DNA from: Rubricoccus sp038746605
GTDB taxonomy: Bacteria > Bacteroidota > Rhodothermia > Rhodothermales > Rubricoccaceae
Assembly (NCBI GenBank): GCA_038746605.1
Contig: JBCDKM010000006.1
Span: 1-64,000, forward strand
Length of the DNA stretch: 64,000 nt
Direction of reading: 5' to 3'
Notes under the pieces: generated by a model
Told to the model about the DNA's origin: nothing
Database searches by the model: none
What the model saw: the letters and a program-made list of their open reading frames with translations, nothing else
In this document: one piece after another, positions 1 to 9,823 of the stretch
Position numbering within the stretch: position 1 is the first letter of the stretch
Layout of the letters: every line of letters begins with the position of its first letter
Program-made: the position numbers and the translations under genes

Positions 1-3000
1 CGCGCACGCTCCCGAGGTGGTCTGTCACGTAGTACCGACGCACCCACGTCGTCACCGTCGTGTCTGGACCCGCTGTCGTCGCTGCCTCCACCTCGGCCCC
101 CACGCGGTTCGCCGCCCACGCCGCCGCAGCAGCACCGCCCGACTCGACCGCGTCCTGGCACTCCGACTGCGTCAGAGCGCTCGGGCAGTTACTCGACGGG
201 TTCCCGTACGTCCATAGCACCTGCCCCACGTCATCGTTCACACGTGCGAGGTACTCGTTCGCCGCCGCGTCGTCCTGGCCCGCCGCCTCGTCGATGCTCT
301 CGATGGCCCCCCGCACGTGCGTCGGGGTATTCACCCCCAGCATCCAGGCTTCCACCGCATACCCTGCCGCCGCGGCCGCATCCGCCATGGCCTGCGCGGA
401 TGAATCGGCGTCCGCCGTCGAGACGCCGAGCGCCTCAAACTCGTCTGCGACACGCTCCACCGTCTTCTCCTCGCCCTTGCTATTAATCCGGTTCTCCGTC
501 CGCGTGATCGCCGTCTCCCGGTCAATGCTCACCCCAGCCTGTGTCACGTTGCCGCGTTCGAGTCGTCCCAGCGGCGTCACGCCTCCAGGGCCGGTGATGT
601 TCCAGAACTTCACGTTGCCCTGACTGTCCAGCACACCCAGGAGCCGGTCCCCGTCTCGGACATGGCGTTCGGAGGAGAAGACCCCGACGCAGCTTATGCC
701 CTGGCAGCCGCCTTCTAGGTCCGTCTCCTTCCACACCCGCCAGCCACCGGAGCCATACCGGTACCGGTGCACGAGCTTCGGCTCCCCCGGCACCTGTGTC
801 GTCAGCACCGTCGGGCGGTTCTGCTCGTCCATCTGCGTGACCTGGTACACGTTCGTCCAGTTCATCACCGGGTCCTTCACCTGCGAGCGCACGAGCGTCC
901 CGTTCTCGTCGTAGTAGAACCGCTCTGTCTCCGCATCCCACGCGAGGGTGTCGCGACCCGTCCAGCCGCCCTGTTCCGTCACCCGTGTGAGTCGGTTGAA
1001 AGTCGAGCTACTATCGTTCTTGACATACTCGTATCGCAGCGTGTCGATGATCGCACCCGTCTCATCCCATCGCTTGAGCGAGAGGATGTTGCCGTTGGAA
1101 TCGTAGCCGCTCTCGGTCGCGCTCCCGATCCGCTCGTGCAAGCCCGCCGTCTCGGTGAACACAGCAGCCATGGTCTCCCTCTTCACGGTGCCACGAGCGA
1201 TGGCACGTGACCGGTCCTGATGAGAGGCCGTCACGCGGATCGTGTACTGCTCTCCATCAACGACAGGAGCAGACGACGTGACGACCTCGGTGTCACACGC
1301 ATTCCAGGTGTCGCTCGTGTACGAGGCGTCGAGCAGGACATCTCCAGAGCCGACGTGTGTGATGGTACACGTCGCGGTGCTAGGATCACCGTCGAAGACA
1401 AACGAGGTCAACTCGCAGCTCCACGTGGCATCCGGCGCGTCAGCCGTCGCTGTGAACGTCTGTTCTTCTGAGACTGGCGGTGTCCCGTTCACGCTGAACT
1501 CTGCCGAGCAGGTACCCGCCGTCTGAGACCAGGTGCTGTCAGTAACCGTGACGCCGATCCCAGCATATTCCTCCCACGTCGCGTCCACCAGACGCCCGAG
1601 TCCATCGTAGTCCAGCACGTACCGTCCGCGAGCGTCTGCCGTGCTCCCATAGACGGCATTCGGGTTCCGATGCTCCACCTCGGTGATCAGCCCCCCTGGC
1701 GCGAAGGTCAGCCGCGCGCTGTACGGCGCAGCCTTCGTCTGCTGAGAGGAGGAATCGGGCTCAATCGCCTCGTCGCCGAGCGCGACAAGGCGCCCTCTGA
1801 TGTCGTACCCAGTAGCCAGTGTCTCCGCCCAGGTTCCGTCTGCCTGCTCGCCCAGCTTCGTCTCCGTCACCGAACCCCGGATGTCGTGCGAGTACGCGAG
1901 GTCGACAGTGGCTGGCACGGTATCGTCACCGTCGGCGCGCGCCCAAACCCGGTCCAGGTTGCCGTAGGCGTCGTAGCGGTAGAGCTGCGTGAAGGCGTCG
2001 TCTCCCACGGTCACACTCTCCCGCAAGAGCCGCCCGCTTGCGTCGTAGGCGTACTCGAACGCCTCGCCCACGGGGTAGCCCTCGGTCAGCACGAGGCGGG
2101 CCTCCACGCGGCCGTACGCGTCGTAGCGGTAGAGCGTCGTCTGCCACGTGCCCGCGGACTGGTACGCCTCCGCCGCGAGACGGCCGACCAACCGAGGCGT
2201 AGAGCCATAGAACGCCGCGATGTCGGCAGCATGGAGACTCCAGGGCGCCTCTAGCGTGTCGGGTGCAGCGTCGTAGGCGTACGCCTGAATCCAGGTGTCC
2301 GCGTCAGACTCGAAGCTGTAGCTCACGTCCGGGTTTACCTCCGCGAACGTCGAAGGCGCGAGGGAGCCACTGTAGGATCTGCCCAGTTCTGCGATTCCCG
2401 ACTGCGTCGGCCGTCCGAGATCGTCGTAGGTCGTAAACACGAGGTCGCCCTTGGCGATCTGTTTCGCGTCGCGCGAGAACCGCAGCCGACCGACGATGTC
2501 GTAGGAGAAGGTCGCATCGGGGTCGTCGGTCTTGGTCGGGTCGGCGTTCGCGTCGGGCGTGTTGGTGGTCAGCGCTTGTCCTGCGGAGTCGTAGGTATAG
2601 GTCGTCGCCCAGTCACTCGCTGTCGCCCCCTCTCTGAACGCGTTCGGCGGTAGCACGCGGGTGAGTCGTCCAGCAGGGTCGTACTCGTAGCGCGTCGTGG
2701 CTACCAAGTCATCGCTATCTGAGGACGGCTGCCAGACATCAACGGCCGCAGTAGCTGACCCGTTGCATGTACCGCAAGGCTCCTCGGTCGGATCGTCTGG
2801 CTGCTCCGGACGGGCGGCGGAGACCTTGACCCGATACTTCCGCCCAGCCTCCACATGGAAAACGTTCACACCCACGAACTCGTGGCTTCCCGTGGAGTAG
2901 CTGCTCGCGGCCTGCTCGTACCATAGCTCACGCCAGGCGGTGTCGTCGCTCGTCCGCTCGTACAGGCGGACTTCTGCCATTCCGTATCCGCTCGTCTGAA

Positions 3001-6000
3001 GGTCTACGTCCCAGACGGCGTAGCCCGAGTACGCGGCCGTGAACGAGGTCGTGTCTGACACCCACGCGACATTCACGATGTTGTTCTGCCCTGTCGAGTC
3101 TGGATCGACAGAGAGAGAGAACGTTGGGGCTGACGAGGGACGGACCAGGGGGACAGAGGTGTAGCGGGACTCTTCGAGCGTGTGACCGCTCAGGTTCGAA
3201 ATCACATCATGCGTCCGCTGATCCGCAGTCAACGTCCGCGTGAGCCGCGCCGCGATGAGGTCTCCGGGCCCCCGCTCATAGGTGAGAATCCGGTGCTCGG
3301 TCTTCACGACGTCGGAAGCCCCGTCTCCTGCCGGAAGCTGCTCTACTACCCGCGGCTCCAGGGCCAGCTCGGTCTTCGCCTCGCTGTACGGGCGGCTGTC
3401 CACGCCCCACTCTGCCTCGGCGCCGCCGAGGAAGTCGTCATCCAGCGCCTCCATCTTTGTGAAGAGGCTCGAGACGTACGGAAGCCAGGTCTTTTCGGCG
3501 TCGCCGTAGCGGGAGTACTCCATACCCGCGAGGCGCACCTCGCTCTCTGCGTACGCCCCTGAGGTGACGGCCGTCTGCACCGGCTGCGCGAGCGGGTTGA
3601 AAGAGGTCGTGGTCGCGAGAGGTTGCAAGGCGGCCAGCACGGCATCGTCGTCGTTTGGATCGACCGTCACCGGGACAGCCGCGAGCGTCACCGCGTCGAA
3701 CTCCACCCCCTGGATAGCCGTGGTCAACAAGACCGACACTGTAGCATCCTCCGACGGCGTGACGAGCGCCCAGGTGCGATGCCAACTGCTTCTCGGAGAG
3801 GTATGGGCGAGTTCGCACGACGCATCCCCGTCACAGACAGGCGTGGAGCCAAACCCCGCACGAGGCTCCACGACGAGTGTCGCTGTCCCGGGAGAGTCGA
3901 CGTCAAGGTTGATACGAGCGTCCCCGTGATTGTCTCTCACCCACGCCACGAGCGCGTACGCTTCGCCTGCTTTGAGGTCGACTGTCTGCGCCAAGCAATC
4001 GGTCGATCCTGAGACATAGCCTGCGTGGAAGCCGAGAGCCGCCTCCCCCTCGGTACGGGCACTCGTTCCGCAGGTGTTCTCGTCCCACTTGCTCGGGCGC
4101 ACTGGGATGTCCGGGTCCCCCTGCTCGAAGTTGCCGTTCGCGAGCAGGTTGCCCATGGGATAGGCGAGCACCTCCGACGCAAGACGCGGTTCATAGAGGT
4201 ACGTGTGTGACGAGAGCACGAGGCCGTCCGGCCCTAGCACCTCCGCGAGACGGCCCGCCCCGTCGTACCGGAAGGTCCCCGTGAGGCCGTTGGCGTCGCT
4301 GATCGTCGTCACGCGGCCCCAATCGTCGTAGGTCGCGTTCCGGGTGACGGACGGGCTCCCTGTCCCCACCGTCACCTGAGAGACCAGATCCCGGTCGGGC
4401 TCGTAGGCGAGCGTGACGGTCGTACCGTCCGCTCCCACGATCGTCTCTGGGAGTCCTCGGTTGTCATACGCGGTGACTTCAGATCCGGGCACCCAGTCCG
4501 CTCCCGGCGACGGTCCAGACCATGCGTAGTTGGAGTCCGGTCGGTCCGCCTGCGCATCCGGCAGATCCGTCTTCCACTGCCACGAACGGCTCGGCAAAAG
4601 CGCGTGTGATCCCGTGCCGTAGGCGGTCGAGTCCCACTCGGTAATCGTGCTCCCCAACCAGTAGGGAGTCCCCGTCGGATTTTGCTCCCCGTAGCCAGTC
4701 GTGCCGCATGATGAGTCGAAGCCGCCATTGCATTCCCATCCGTTGACGGTCTGCCTCAGGATCCGGCCTGTAGGGGTCGCGACGTCCGCCACGTAGGCAT
4801 CCTGTCTTAGGACGGTTGCCATCTGGTTCCGCTCCTCGAGGAGGGCGTACGTGCCAGAGGAGTCGGGTGCGAGCGGCCACCCCGGGCGCGTGAGCTCTGT
4901 GACGCGAAACCGCCGAACGTGCTGCTCGGGGTTCACTACCGGGCGCCAGGCACCGTCCGTGGATTCCAGGATGCGCACAGGATAGAAGGTGTTTGCGTCC
5001 CGCTCATAGACTGTCCGCTTCCCAAACATCCCGAATCCGTTCCGGCTATCTCCCCGTCCCCAGATCGTGTCAATGGTCTCCATCACGTTGTCCGGCGACC
5101 GCCACCCGAGAGAGACCTGAGTAGAGTCAAAGGAAAACACTTTCGCAGGCGAGATGGGCAGAAAACGGATCTGCTCCGAGACCAGCGCGTCCCCCTGTGC
5201 GGCGACCTCATGGTAGTACATCTCACCCCAGTTCAGCCCTTCGTTTCCCCGCACGACTGCTGAATGGAAAGGACGCGTCTGGCTTCCAACCTTGTAGTCG
5301 AAGCGAACGGACGTGATGGGGTTGACCTTGCGGCAGCCTGGCGACGCTGGCGGGCATTCGGGCTCGGACTCCGAGGTGAAGTAGGCGCGGATCTCGAACC
5401 GGCTATCCTCTTCGAACGACTTCACCCACTCGTAGTACACCGCCGCATCTCCCCGCGACGGCGCGGAGTACTCAAAACGGGGCTGAAACTGGAGCCCAAC
5501 CTCCCTCGCGCTCCAGAATCCAGACGGAACACCGGACGCCACCCCACGGCCGTACGTGTAGGTCGTCACGAGGTCGTCCCCTCCGTCGGTTGCGGTCCGC
5601 CGGATGCTTGTGACCCGGCTGCCTCCCTGCTGCTTCTGCCACCATGTGGCAAAGTCATAATCGAGTGCGTCGCACGTCTGCGCCGGTGACTCGCACACGG
5701 TGTACGGCACCTTCGAATCCGCCTCCTCCGTCAGAGTTAGTTCTTCGATGAAAGGCAGGCCTTCACCCTCCGCCTTGCCGATCCGGTCGTTCGCGTAGGC
5801 GTACTCCTCGCGGGCTCCCGTAGGGAACGTCACCGCCCGGAGGTTCCAGATCGCGCTACTGGTGGAGTCTTTGGGTGCCTCGGTCCGCTTTAGACCCGTA
5901 CCGCCCAGATAAAACCCGAAGTGATCGAGGAAAGCTTCATCCACACCCAGCGGATCATTGCGCTCTGCAACGGGCATCCAGCCAGGGTTTTGTACGGAGT

Positions 6001-7510
6001 CCGTCGGGTAGTGAAACGCGAACCGGCTGGTCTCCTCCCCGTCTGGCCCCTCGTACCGGACTTCTTCGAGAGTACGATACCCATCGCGGGAGCTCGCGAG
6101 GCCGAGAGAATCACTGTGCGAGAGGACCACGCGGAACAGACGAGCCCCCGTATGCCGGTCTTTCAACTCGATGCCACCCAGTGCCGGGGCGCGGTACCAG
6201 TCCATTGCAGCCCCAGTATGATCTGCGGCCATCACACTACCGGCACCCGGCTGAGCCCCTACTCCTCCCGTGTGGCTGAGTTGTGAGATCGCGGGCAGAT
6301 CAAGAATCGCCTCGTGAGTGGGCGTGACTACGCGGGAGAGGTACCGGTACTGGCGGATCGCGTTCGGCCGATCGTCGCAGACATCCGCGTTCTCCCCCTG
6401 CCTCGGCTCGACACTGCACCGAGCAGTGTAGAACGCCACAGGAGCCGTGTACTCGAAGAGCACCCACGACCCCGCTACCGTGTTCATACTGGAGAGCGTG
6501 AGATCGCTCGCCTCGCTGAACGCAAACGGCAGCGGCACGTCGGGGCCGATAATCGCGATGAGACGCCACGTATTGACGTAGGTCTCCGCACGAAGCTCGA
6601 GGAGGCCGGAGACGTACTCCGGCGTAATGAAGGTCGAGAGCGTCGGCGCCTCGTAGACGTACCGAGTGCCATCGTCGGTCGTCACGATGAACCGCTCGAA
6701 GTCGTCGACAACGGTCGAGTCAGGTCCGTTCGGAGTCGTCCTCACGCGCTGCGTCACGAACGGCACGGGAAGCGAGCTGGAATTGGTCAGGACCCGAGCA
6801 GGCACCTCCACCCGGCCACTGTCGCTGATCTGCCCGATAATCTCCCACGGGCGGTACTCATGAAGCATGAACGCTCGCTCGTCGTTCTTTGCCCGCTTTG
6901 CAGCGTCCGTAACGTGAGTCGGGAGTGGGTTTGGGGTATCCCGGTGACACCCAGGACTGCCCAGTACCACCATCGACATACTCCCTCCCCCCTGCCCGGG
7001 AACAGAGACCGAGAACTCGTCCGGAGGCTGGCACCCCTCGTCAACGTAGTCCACTGCGCCGTGCAGGTCATCAGGATCCCCAACCGTTCCACCTACGAGC
7101 CCTCCCGATGGCGTACGAGAGATTGATGGTATCGGGAGCGACCAGCCGAGGCCGACCCATTTGTCCGGCTGATCGTACGGAACGGCGGAGTTGTAGGTCA
7201 GCGTGAAGTCGTACCCGAGCCCGCCCCGTCCGGGCAAGCTCAGAAGCGGAACCGTGAGGTTGAGATCACCCTTCGCGTCGACAGTCGCTCGCCCAGGAGC
7301 TTCAAACGTCGTGGCCTCGGGCTGTGTGATGTGCTCATTGAGGCGAACAACGGGATCCGTCTGATCGGGATCCTGCGCGAAGGCGGGCGTTACAGCCAGA
7401 AGCGCCACCGCGATAGCGCACACGAGCCAAAGGCTTGCCTCTCTTCTGTTACCAACCGACCGTCGCGACACGTTCGAAATCAGCGAACAAGCGACGGTGG
7501 AGACGTGCAT
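1..7510 (-). CDS. Giant secreted YD-repeat/RHS-family protein (3' end beyond window)
   Basis: One uninterrupted minus-strand frame of about 2,503 codons runs off the left edge, so the C-terminus is not visible. From ATG 7510 the protein begins with a signal peptide (basic region, hydrophobic stretch LVCAIAVALLAV, then TPAFAQ at about residues 41-46); GTG 7471 is an alternative start. The N-terminal part has the block 'VPLLSLPGRGGLGYDFTLTY' followed by 'VGLGWSLPIP', typical of the shell region of RHS/SpvB-like proteins. YD repeats (TYDDWGR, FRYDGAGRL, YRYDAYGR, YEYDPAGRL) lie at about residues 1020-1100 and 1600-2250. A jelly-roll, carbohydrate-binding-like domain (NGNFEQGD...) is inserted at about 1115-1285. 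The visible end reads YYVTDHLGSVRA, the opening motif of the RHS core. Family knowledge: such proteins form a beta-cocoon around a variable C-terminal domain. Function here is unknown. Being secreted and directly downstream of a type II-like operon, it could be a substrate (inference). Confidence 0.9.
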   Translation of the reverse strand, partial: MHVSTVACSLISNVSRRSVGNRREASLWLVCAIAVALLAVTPAFAQDPDQTDPVVRLNEHITQPEATTFEAPGRATVDAKGDLNLTVPLLSLPGRGGLGYDFTLTYNSAVPYDQPDKWVGLGWSLPIPSISRTPSGGLVGGTVGDPDDLHGAVDYVDEGCQPPDEFSVSVPGQGGGSMSMVVLGSPGCHRDTPNPLPTHVTDAAKRAKNDERAFMLHEYRPWEIIGQISDSGRVEVPARVLTNSSSLPVPFVTQRVRTTPNGPDSTVVDDFERFIVTTDDGTRYVYEAPTLSTFITPEYVSGLLELRAETYVNTWRLIAIIGPDVPLPFAFSEASDLTLSSMNTVAGSWVLFEYTAPVAFYTARCSVEPRQGENADVCDDRPNAIRQYRYLSRVVTPTHEAILDLPAISQLSHTGGVGAQPGAGSVMAADHTGAAMDWYRAPALGGIELKDRHTGARLFRVVLSHSDSLGLASSRDGYRTLEEVRYEGPDGEETSRFAFHYPTDSVQNPGWMPVAERNDPLGVDEAFLDHFGFYLGGTGLKRTEAPKDSTSSAIWNLRAVTFPTGAREEYAYANDRIGKAEGEGLPFIEELTLTEEADSKVPYTVCESPAQTCDALDYDFATWWQKQQGGSRVTSIRRTATDGGDDLVTTYTYGRGVASGVPSGFWSAREVGLQFQPRFEYSAPSRGDAAVYYEWVKSFEEDSRFEIRAYFTSESEPECPPASPGCRKVNPITSVRFDYKVGSQTRPFHSAVVRGNEGLNWGEMYYHEVAAQGDALVSEQIRFLPISPAKVFSFDSTQVSLGWRSPDNVMETIDTIWGRGDSRNGFGMFGKRTVYERDANTFYPVRILESTDGAWRPVVNPEQHVRRFRVTELTRPGWPLAPDSSGTYALLEERNQMATVLRQDAYVADVATPTGRILRQTVNGWECNGGFDSSCGTTGYGEQNPTGTPYWLGSTITEWDSTAYGTGSHALLPSRSWQWKTDLPDAQADRPDSNYAWSGPSPGADWVPGSEVTAYDNRGLPETIVGADGTTVTLAYEPDRDLVSQVTVGTGSPSVTRNATYDDWGRVTTISDANGLTGTFRYDGAGRLAEVLGPDGLVLSSHTYLYEPRLASEVLAYPMGNLLANGNFEQGDPDIPVRPSKWDENTCGTSARTEGEAALGFHAGYVSGSTDCLAQTVDLKAGEAYALVAWVRDNHGDARINLDVDSPGTATLVVEPRAGFGSTPVCDGDASCELAHTSPRSSWHRTWALVTPSEDATVSVLLTTAIQGVEFDAVTLAAVPVTVDPNDDDAVLAALQPLATTTSFNPLAQPVQTAVTSGAYAESEVRLAGMEYSRYGDAEKTWLPYVSSLFTKMEALDDDFLGGAEAEWGVDSRPYSEAKTELALEPRVVEQLPAGDGASDVVKTEHRILTYERGPGDLIAARLTRTLTADQRTHDVISNLSGHTLEESRYTSVPLVRPSSAPTFSLSVDPDSTGQNNIVNVAWVSDTTSFTAAYSGYAVWDVDLQTSGYGMAEVRLYERTSDDTAWRELWYEQAASSYSTGSHEFVGVNVFHVEAGRKYRVKVSAARPEQPDDPTEEPCGTCNGSATAAVDVWQPSSDSDDLVATTRYEYDPAGRLTRVLPPNAFREGATASDWATTYTYDSAGQALTTNTPDANADPTKTDDPDATFSYDIVGRLRFSRDAKQIAKGDLVFTTYDDLGRPTQSGIAELGRSYSGSLAPSTFAEVNPDVSYSFESDADTWIQAYAYDAAPDTLEAPWSLHAADIAAFYGSTPRLVGRLAAEAYQSAGTWQTTLYRYDAYGRVEARLVLTEGYPVGEAFEYAYDASGRLLRESVTVGDDAFTQLYRYDAYGNLDRVWARADGDDTVPATVDLAYSHDIRGSVTETKLGEQADGTWAETLATGYDIRGRLVALGDEAIEPDSSSQQTKAAPYSARLTFAPGGLITEVEHRNPNAVYGSTADARGRYVLDYDGLGRLVDATWEEYAGIGVTVTDSTWSQTAGTCSAEFSVNGTPPVSEEQTFTATADAPDATWSCELTSFVFDGDPSTATCTITHVGSGDVLLDASYTSDTWNACDTEVVTSSAPVVDGEQYTIRVTASHQDRSRAIARGTVKRETMAAVFTETAGLHERIGSATESGYDSNGNILSLKRWDETGAIIDTLRYEYVKNDSSSTFNRLTRVTEQGGWTGRDTLAWDAETERFYYDENGTLVRSQVKDPVMNWTNVYQVTQMDEQNRPTVLTTQVPGEPKLVHRYRYGSGGWRVWKETDLEGGCQGISCVGVFSSERHVRDGDRLLGVLDSQGNVKFWNITGPGGVTPLGRLERGNVTQAGVSIDRETAITRTENRINSKGEEKTVERVADEFEALGVSTADADSSAQAMADAAAAAGYAVEAWMLGVNTPTHVRGAIESIDEAAGQDDAAANEYLARVNDDVGQVLWTYGNPSSNCPSALTQSECQDAVESGGAAAAAWAANRVGAEVEAATTAGPDTTVTTWVRRYYVTDHLGSVR

Positions 7511-7656
7511 ATGAGCTTCGGGACCGTTCCGGCAAACGCCTCTGCTTGGTTCCCGCGAGGTTTACCGAGAAGAGGCGACTCACACGCTACCATCCTTCTC
7601 ACCCGAATGCAAAGGGTCTTTTCATTACCCTAACAATGCAATCGTTTACCAGCGCT
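7511..7656. other. Gap between prepilin peptidase and RHS gene
   Basis: This 146-base gap is more AT-rich than its surroundings. On the minus strand TTGCAT occurs twice, and the second copy stands 17 bases upstream of TAGCGT, a weak sigma70-like arrangement that could drive the RHS gene separately. I see no terminator hairpin for the upstream operon, so read-through is also possible. Confidence 0.3.
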
Positions 7657-8181
7657 TCATGTCACTCCAAATGGCGGAACCGCGATACTGAGAGCCCACC
7701 CCACCGCGATAAAGGGCGCAAACACGATCTGCATTGGCCTCGGCTTCCCGTTGTGTCCCCGGGCATCTCGCGGGCGGAGGCGGAGCCCAAGCCCCACCAC
7801 AGATCCCACGACAGCCGCGAGGAAAAGCGCCCAGAGCACGGGCCATCCGATGATGGTTCCGAGCGCGCCTGCGAGCTTCACATCGCCCCAGCCCATCCCG
7901 GGCTGGCGGTAGAGCGCATGCCCCAGGAGGCGCACCGCGAAGAGGGCTCCACCTCCCGCGAGCCCGGCGAGCACCGCCGTTTGGATGGCACCAGTGAGGA
8001 CGCCTAGCACGAGACCTACGCCAGCAGCGGTCAGTGTGAGCGCATTCGGGATGCGTCCCTCGCGGAGGTCCGTCACTGCAGCCACCGTCACGAGGAGAAG
8101 CGCCGCGACCGTCCGTGCGGTCTCCGTCCCCTCAAGACCAAAGAATGGGGTCAGAAGAACCAAGTCCAGAGACAGCGTCAA
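7657..8181 (-). CDS. A24-family prepilin peptidase (short form)
   Basis: This is an integral-membrane aspartyl protease that cleaves the leader of type IV prepilins and pseudopilins at the cytoplasmic face. The two catalytic-Asp motifs are visible: TDLREGRIPN (Asp38) and GMGWGDVKLAG (Asp100), between hydrophobic segments. At about 174 residues it lacks the N-terminal cysteine/methyltransferase domain of full-length PilD/GspO, so N-methylation would need another enzyme. I chose the TTG at 8181, whose TTGA overlaps the TGA of the preceding pseudopilin gene, matching the 4-bp overlaps of this operon. ATG 8226 would add 15 polar residues and a 49-base overlap. It is the last gene of the type II-like operon and the only prepilin peptidase in the window. 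Confidence 0.87.
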   Translation of the reverse strand: MTLSLDLVLLTPFFGLEGTETARTVAALLLVTVAAVTDLREGRIPNALTLTAAGVGLVLGVLTGAIQTAVLAGLAGGGALFAVRLLGHALYRQPGMGWGDVKLAGALGTIIGWPVLWALFLAAVVGSVVGLGLRLRPRDARGHNGKPRPMQIVFAPFIAVGWALSIAVPPFGVT

Positions 8182-8633
8182 TCCGCCGTCCGCTGGCGGA
8201 TGGCCCCGGACTCGTCCACCTCCCACGCGTCCAGCGTGCCGTCACCGTCGAAGTCCACGACCGCCTCGGCGACCGCCATGTAGCCCTGATCGCTCGCGTC
8301 TTCCACACGGATAGCATAGCGCGCCGTGCCGTCCTCGGTCACGAGCGCGTTCGCGTCGTAACCGATGGCAGCCAAGTCGTCCGCGTAGCGCTCGTATTCC
8401 AGGCGGTAGGCCTGCTGCAGCGTGTGGACCTGCTTCAGTGCCAGCTTCGCCTCGGTCGTTTTCGCGCGCGTCGTGACGCTCATAAACCGGGGCAGGGCGA
8501 GGAGAGCCAGGATCCCCACGATCACGACGACGATTAGGAGCTCAGTGAGTGAGAAGCCGCTCTCATCGCGGGCAACGCCACGCGTGGCACGACGGAGACG
8601 GGGAAGGAGAGATCGCATCGGGCTACTCGGCAT
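8178..8633 (-). CDS. GspG-like major pseudopilin with Ca2+-loop-like tail
   Basis: A 151-residue type IV pilin-like protein. It has a basic leader ending in DESG, then the processing site G^FSLTELLIVVVIVGILALL with Glu at mature position 5, followed by an alpha1-type helix and a short globular domain. Near the C-terminus the stretch DFDGDGTLDAWEVD has the D-x-D-G-D-G-x-x-D spacing of an EF-hand loop. GspG proteins are known to bind calcium at their C-terminal domain, but through a different loop. Met6 (8618) is an alternative start. Position after the platform protein and before the peptidase, plus size, support the major pseudopilin role; a type IV pilin of another kind cannot be excluded. 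Confidence 0.85.
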   Translation of the reverse strand: MPSSPMRSLLPRLRRATRGVARDESGFSLTELLIVVVIVGILALLALPRFMSVTTRAKTTEAKLALKQVHTLQQAYRLEYERYADDLAAIGYDANALVTEDGTARYAIRVEDASDQGYMAVAEAVVDFDGDGTLDAWEVDESGAIRQRTAD

Positions 8634-8655
8634 CGGGCTACTCGGAAGGGCTCTT

Positions 8656-9810
8656 CTACTCGATGGTGGTCACGAGGTCGAACATCGGAAGATAGATCGC
8701 GACGAGGATGGCCCCGACGACGAGGCCGAGTGCCACAACGAGCACGGGCTCGATTACCGACGCCAGCGCGTCCACGGCACCGTCTACCTCGCGCTCGTAG
8801 TGCGAGGCGGCGTGCGCGAGCATCTCGTCGAGCCGCGCCGTCTCCTCCCCCACTTCCACGAGATCCGCCACCATGGGCGGGAAGAGCGTCTCGCCGCCTG
8901 CCACGTTCAGGCGGTCGGCGAGGGAGCCACCGCCTACCACCCGCCTCCGAAGCGTGCGCGCCGCATCTCGCGCCATTGGGCTCGTCGTCGCCTCGGCTGT
9001 GACCCCGAGTGCGTCGGCGAGCGGGACCGATCCTCCGAGGAGCGTCGCCAGCGTCCGGCAGAAGGACGCCGTGAGCGCCTTTCGGTAGAGGCTGCCTGCC
9101 ACGGGCACCCGGAGGAGCACCCGCTCCCCGTGCGCGCGGCCTTTCTCGGATCGGAGCGCACGCCGCGCGAGCACAACACCCGCGACCACTAGAATCGCGA
9201 TCCACCAGAGCCCCCCTCGGAGCCCCTCGGAGAGCGAGACGAGGGCCTGCGTCTGCCAGGGGAGCTCGGCGTCGAAGTCCGCGAAGAGATCTGCAAACGT
9301 CGGCACGACGACGGCGAGCAGGAACGCGACGGCTCCTGCGGCCACGACGAGGACGACCGCCGGGTAGAGGAGCGCCAGGCGGATCTGTCGGCGGAGGGCC
9401 GCTGAGCGCTCCAGCGCGTCCGCCAAGCGAAGGAGGACCGCATCCAGCGTGCCCGAGGCCTCGCCGACCCGGACGAGGCTTGTGGCGAGCGCCCCGAGGT
9501 CCCGCTCGCGACGCGCGAAGGCGTCCGCCAGGCTCTCCCCACCTCGGACCCGCGCGGCCACGGCCGAGAGCGCCTCCTGGAGGCGCGTGTCCGTGGACTG
9601 CCTCGCGACGGTTCCGAGTGCCGTCACGACCGGGAGTCGGGCGGAGACCATGACGGCAAGGCTTCGAATGGCCTCCGCGCGAGCACGGAGCGAGGGCCGA
9701 CGGCCCAACCGCGCCCCGAGGCGGGCGCTGAGGTCCGTGCTCCACGCGGATGCCTCCGTGCCACTGGAGGAGCGAGAGGAAGACCTAAGAGCTGGGGGTA
9801 GATCGCTCAT
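8656..9810 (-). CDS. GspF/PilC-like inner-membrane platform protein
   Basis: A protein of 384 residues from ATG 9810. It has the duplicated GspF architecture: a first cytoplasmic domain with 'RARAEAIRSLAVMVSARLPV...GGESLADAF', a long hydrophobic helix (LYPAVVLVVAAGAVAFLLAVVVPTF), a second copy beginning 'RKALTASFCRTLATLLGGSVPLADAL', and a last membrane helix (VIEPVLVVALGLVVGAILVAIYLPMF). The frame stays open upstream to 10254, but that extension antisenses the neighbouring pseudopilin and is arginine-rich nonsense. The GspF family anchors the ATPase and pseudopilus in the inner membrane. The first TM usually seen before the duplicated domain is not obvious. Confidence 0.88.
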   Translation of the reverse strand: MSDLPPALRSSSRSSSGTEASAWSTDLSARLGARLGRRPSLRARAEAIRSLAVMVSARLPVVTALGTVARQSTDTRLQEALSAVAARVRGGESLADAFARRERDLGALATSLVRVGEASGTLDAVLLRLADALERSAALRRQIRLALLYPAVVLVVAAGAVAFLLAVVVPTFADLFADFDAELPWQTQALVSLSEGLRGGLWWIAILVVAGVVLARRALRSEKGRAHGERVLLRVPVAGSLYRKALTASFCRTLATLLGGSVPLADALGVTAEATTSPMARDAARTLRRRVVGGGSLADRLNVAGGETLFPPMVADLVEVGEETARLDEMLAHAASHYEREVDGAVDALASVIEPVLVVALGLVVGAILVAIYLPMFDLVTTIE

Positions 9811-9823
9811 GGAGGAGAAAGTC

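Noticed and set aside
1..7510. Frameshift or gene break in the RHS gene
   Set aside because: Codon phase checked at three places (near 7470, 2400 and 20) is the same, and the translation is RHS-like throughout, so it is one frame.
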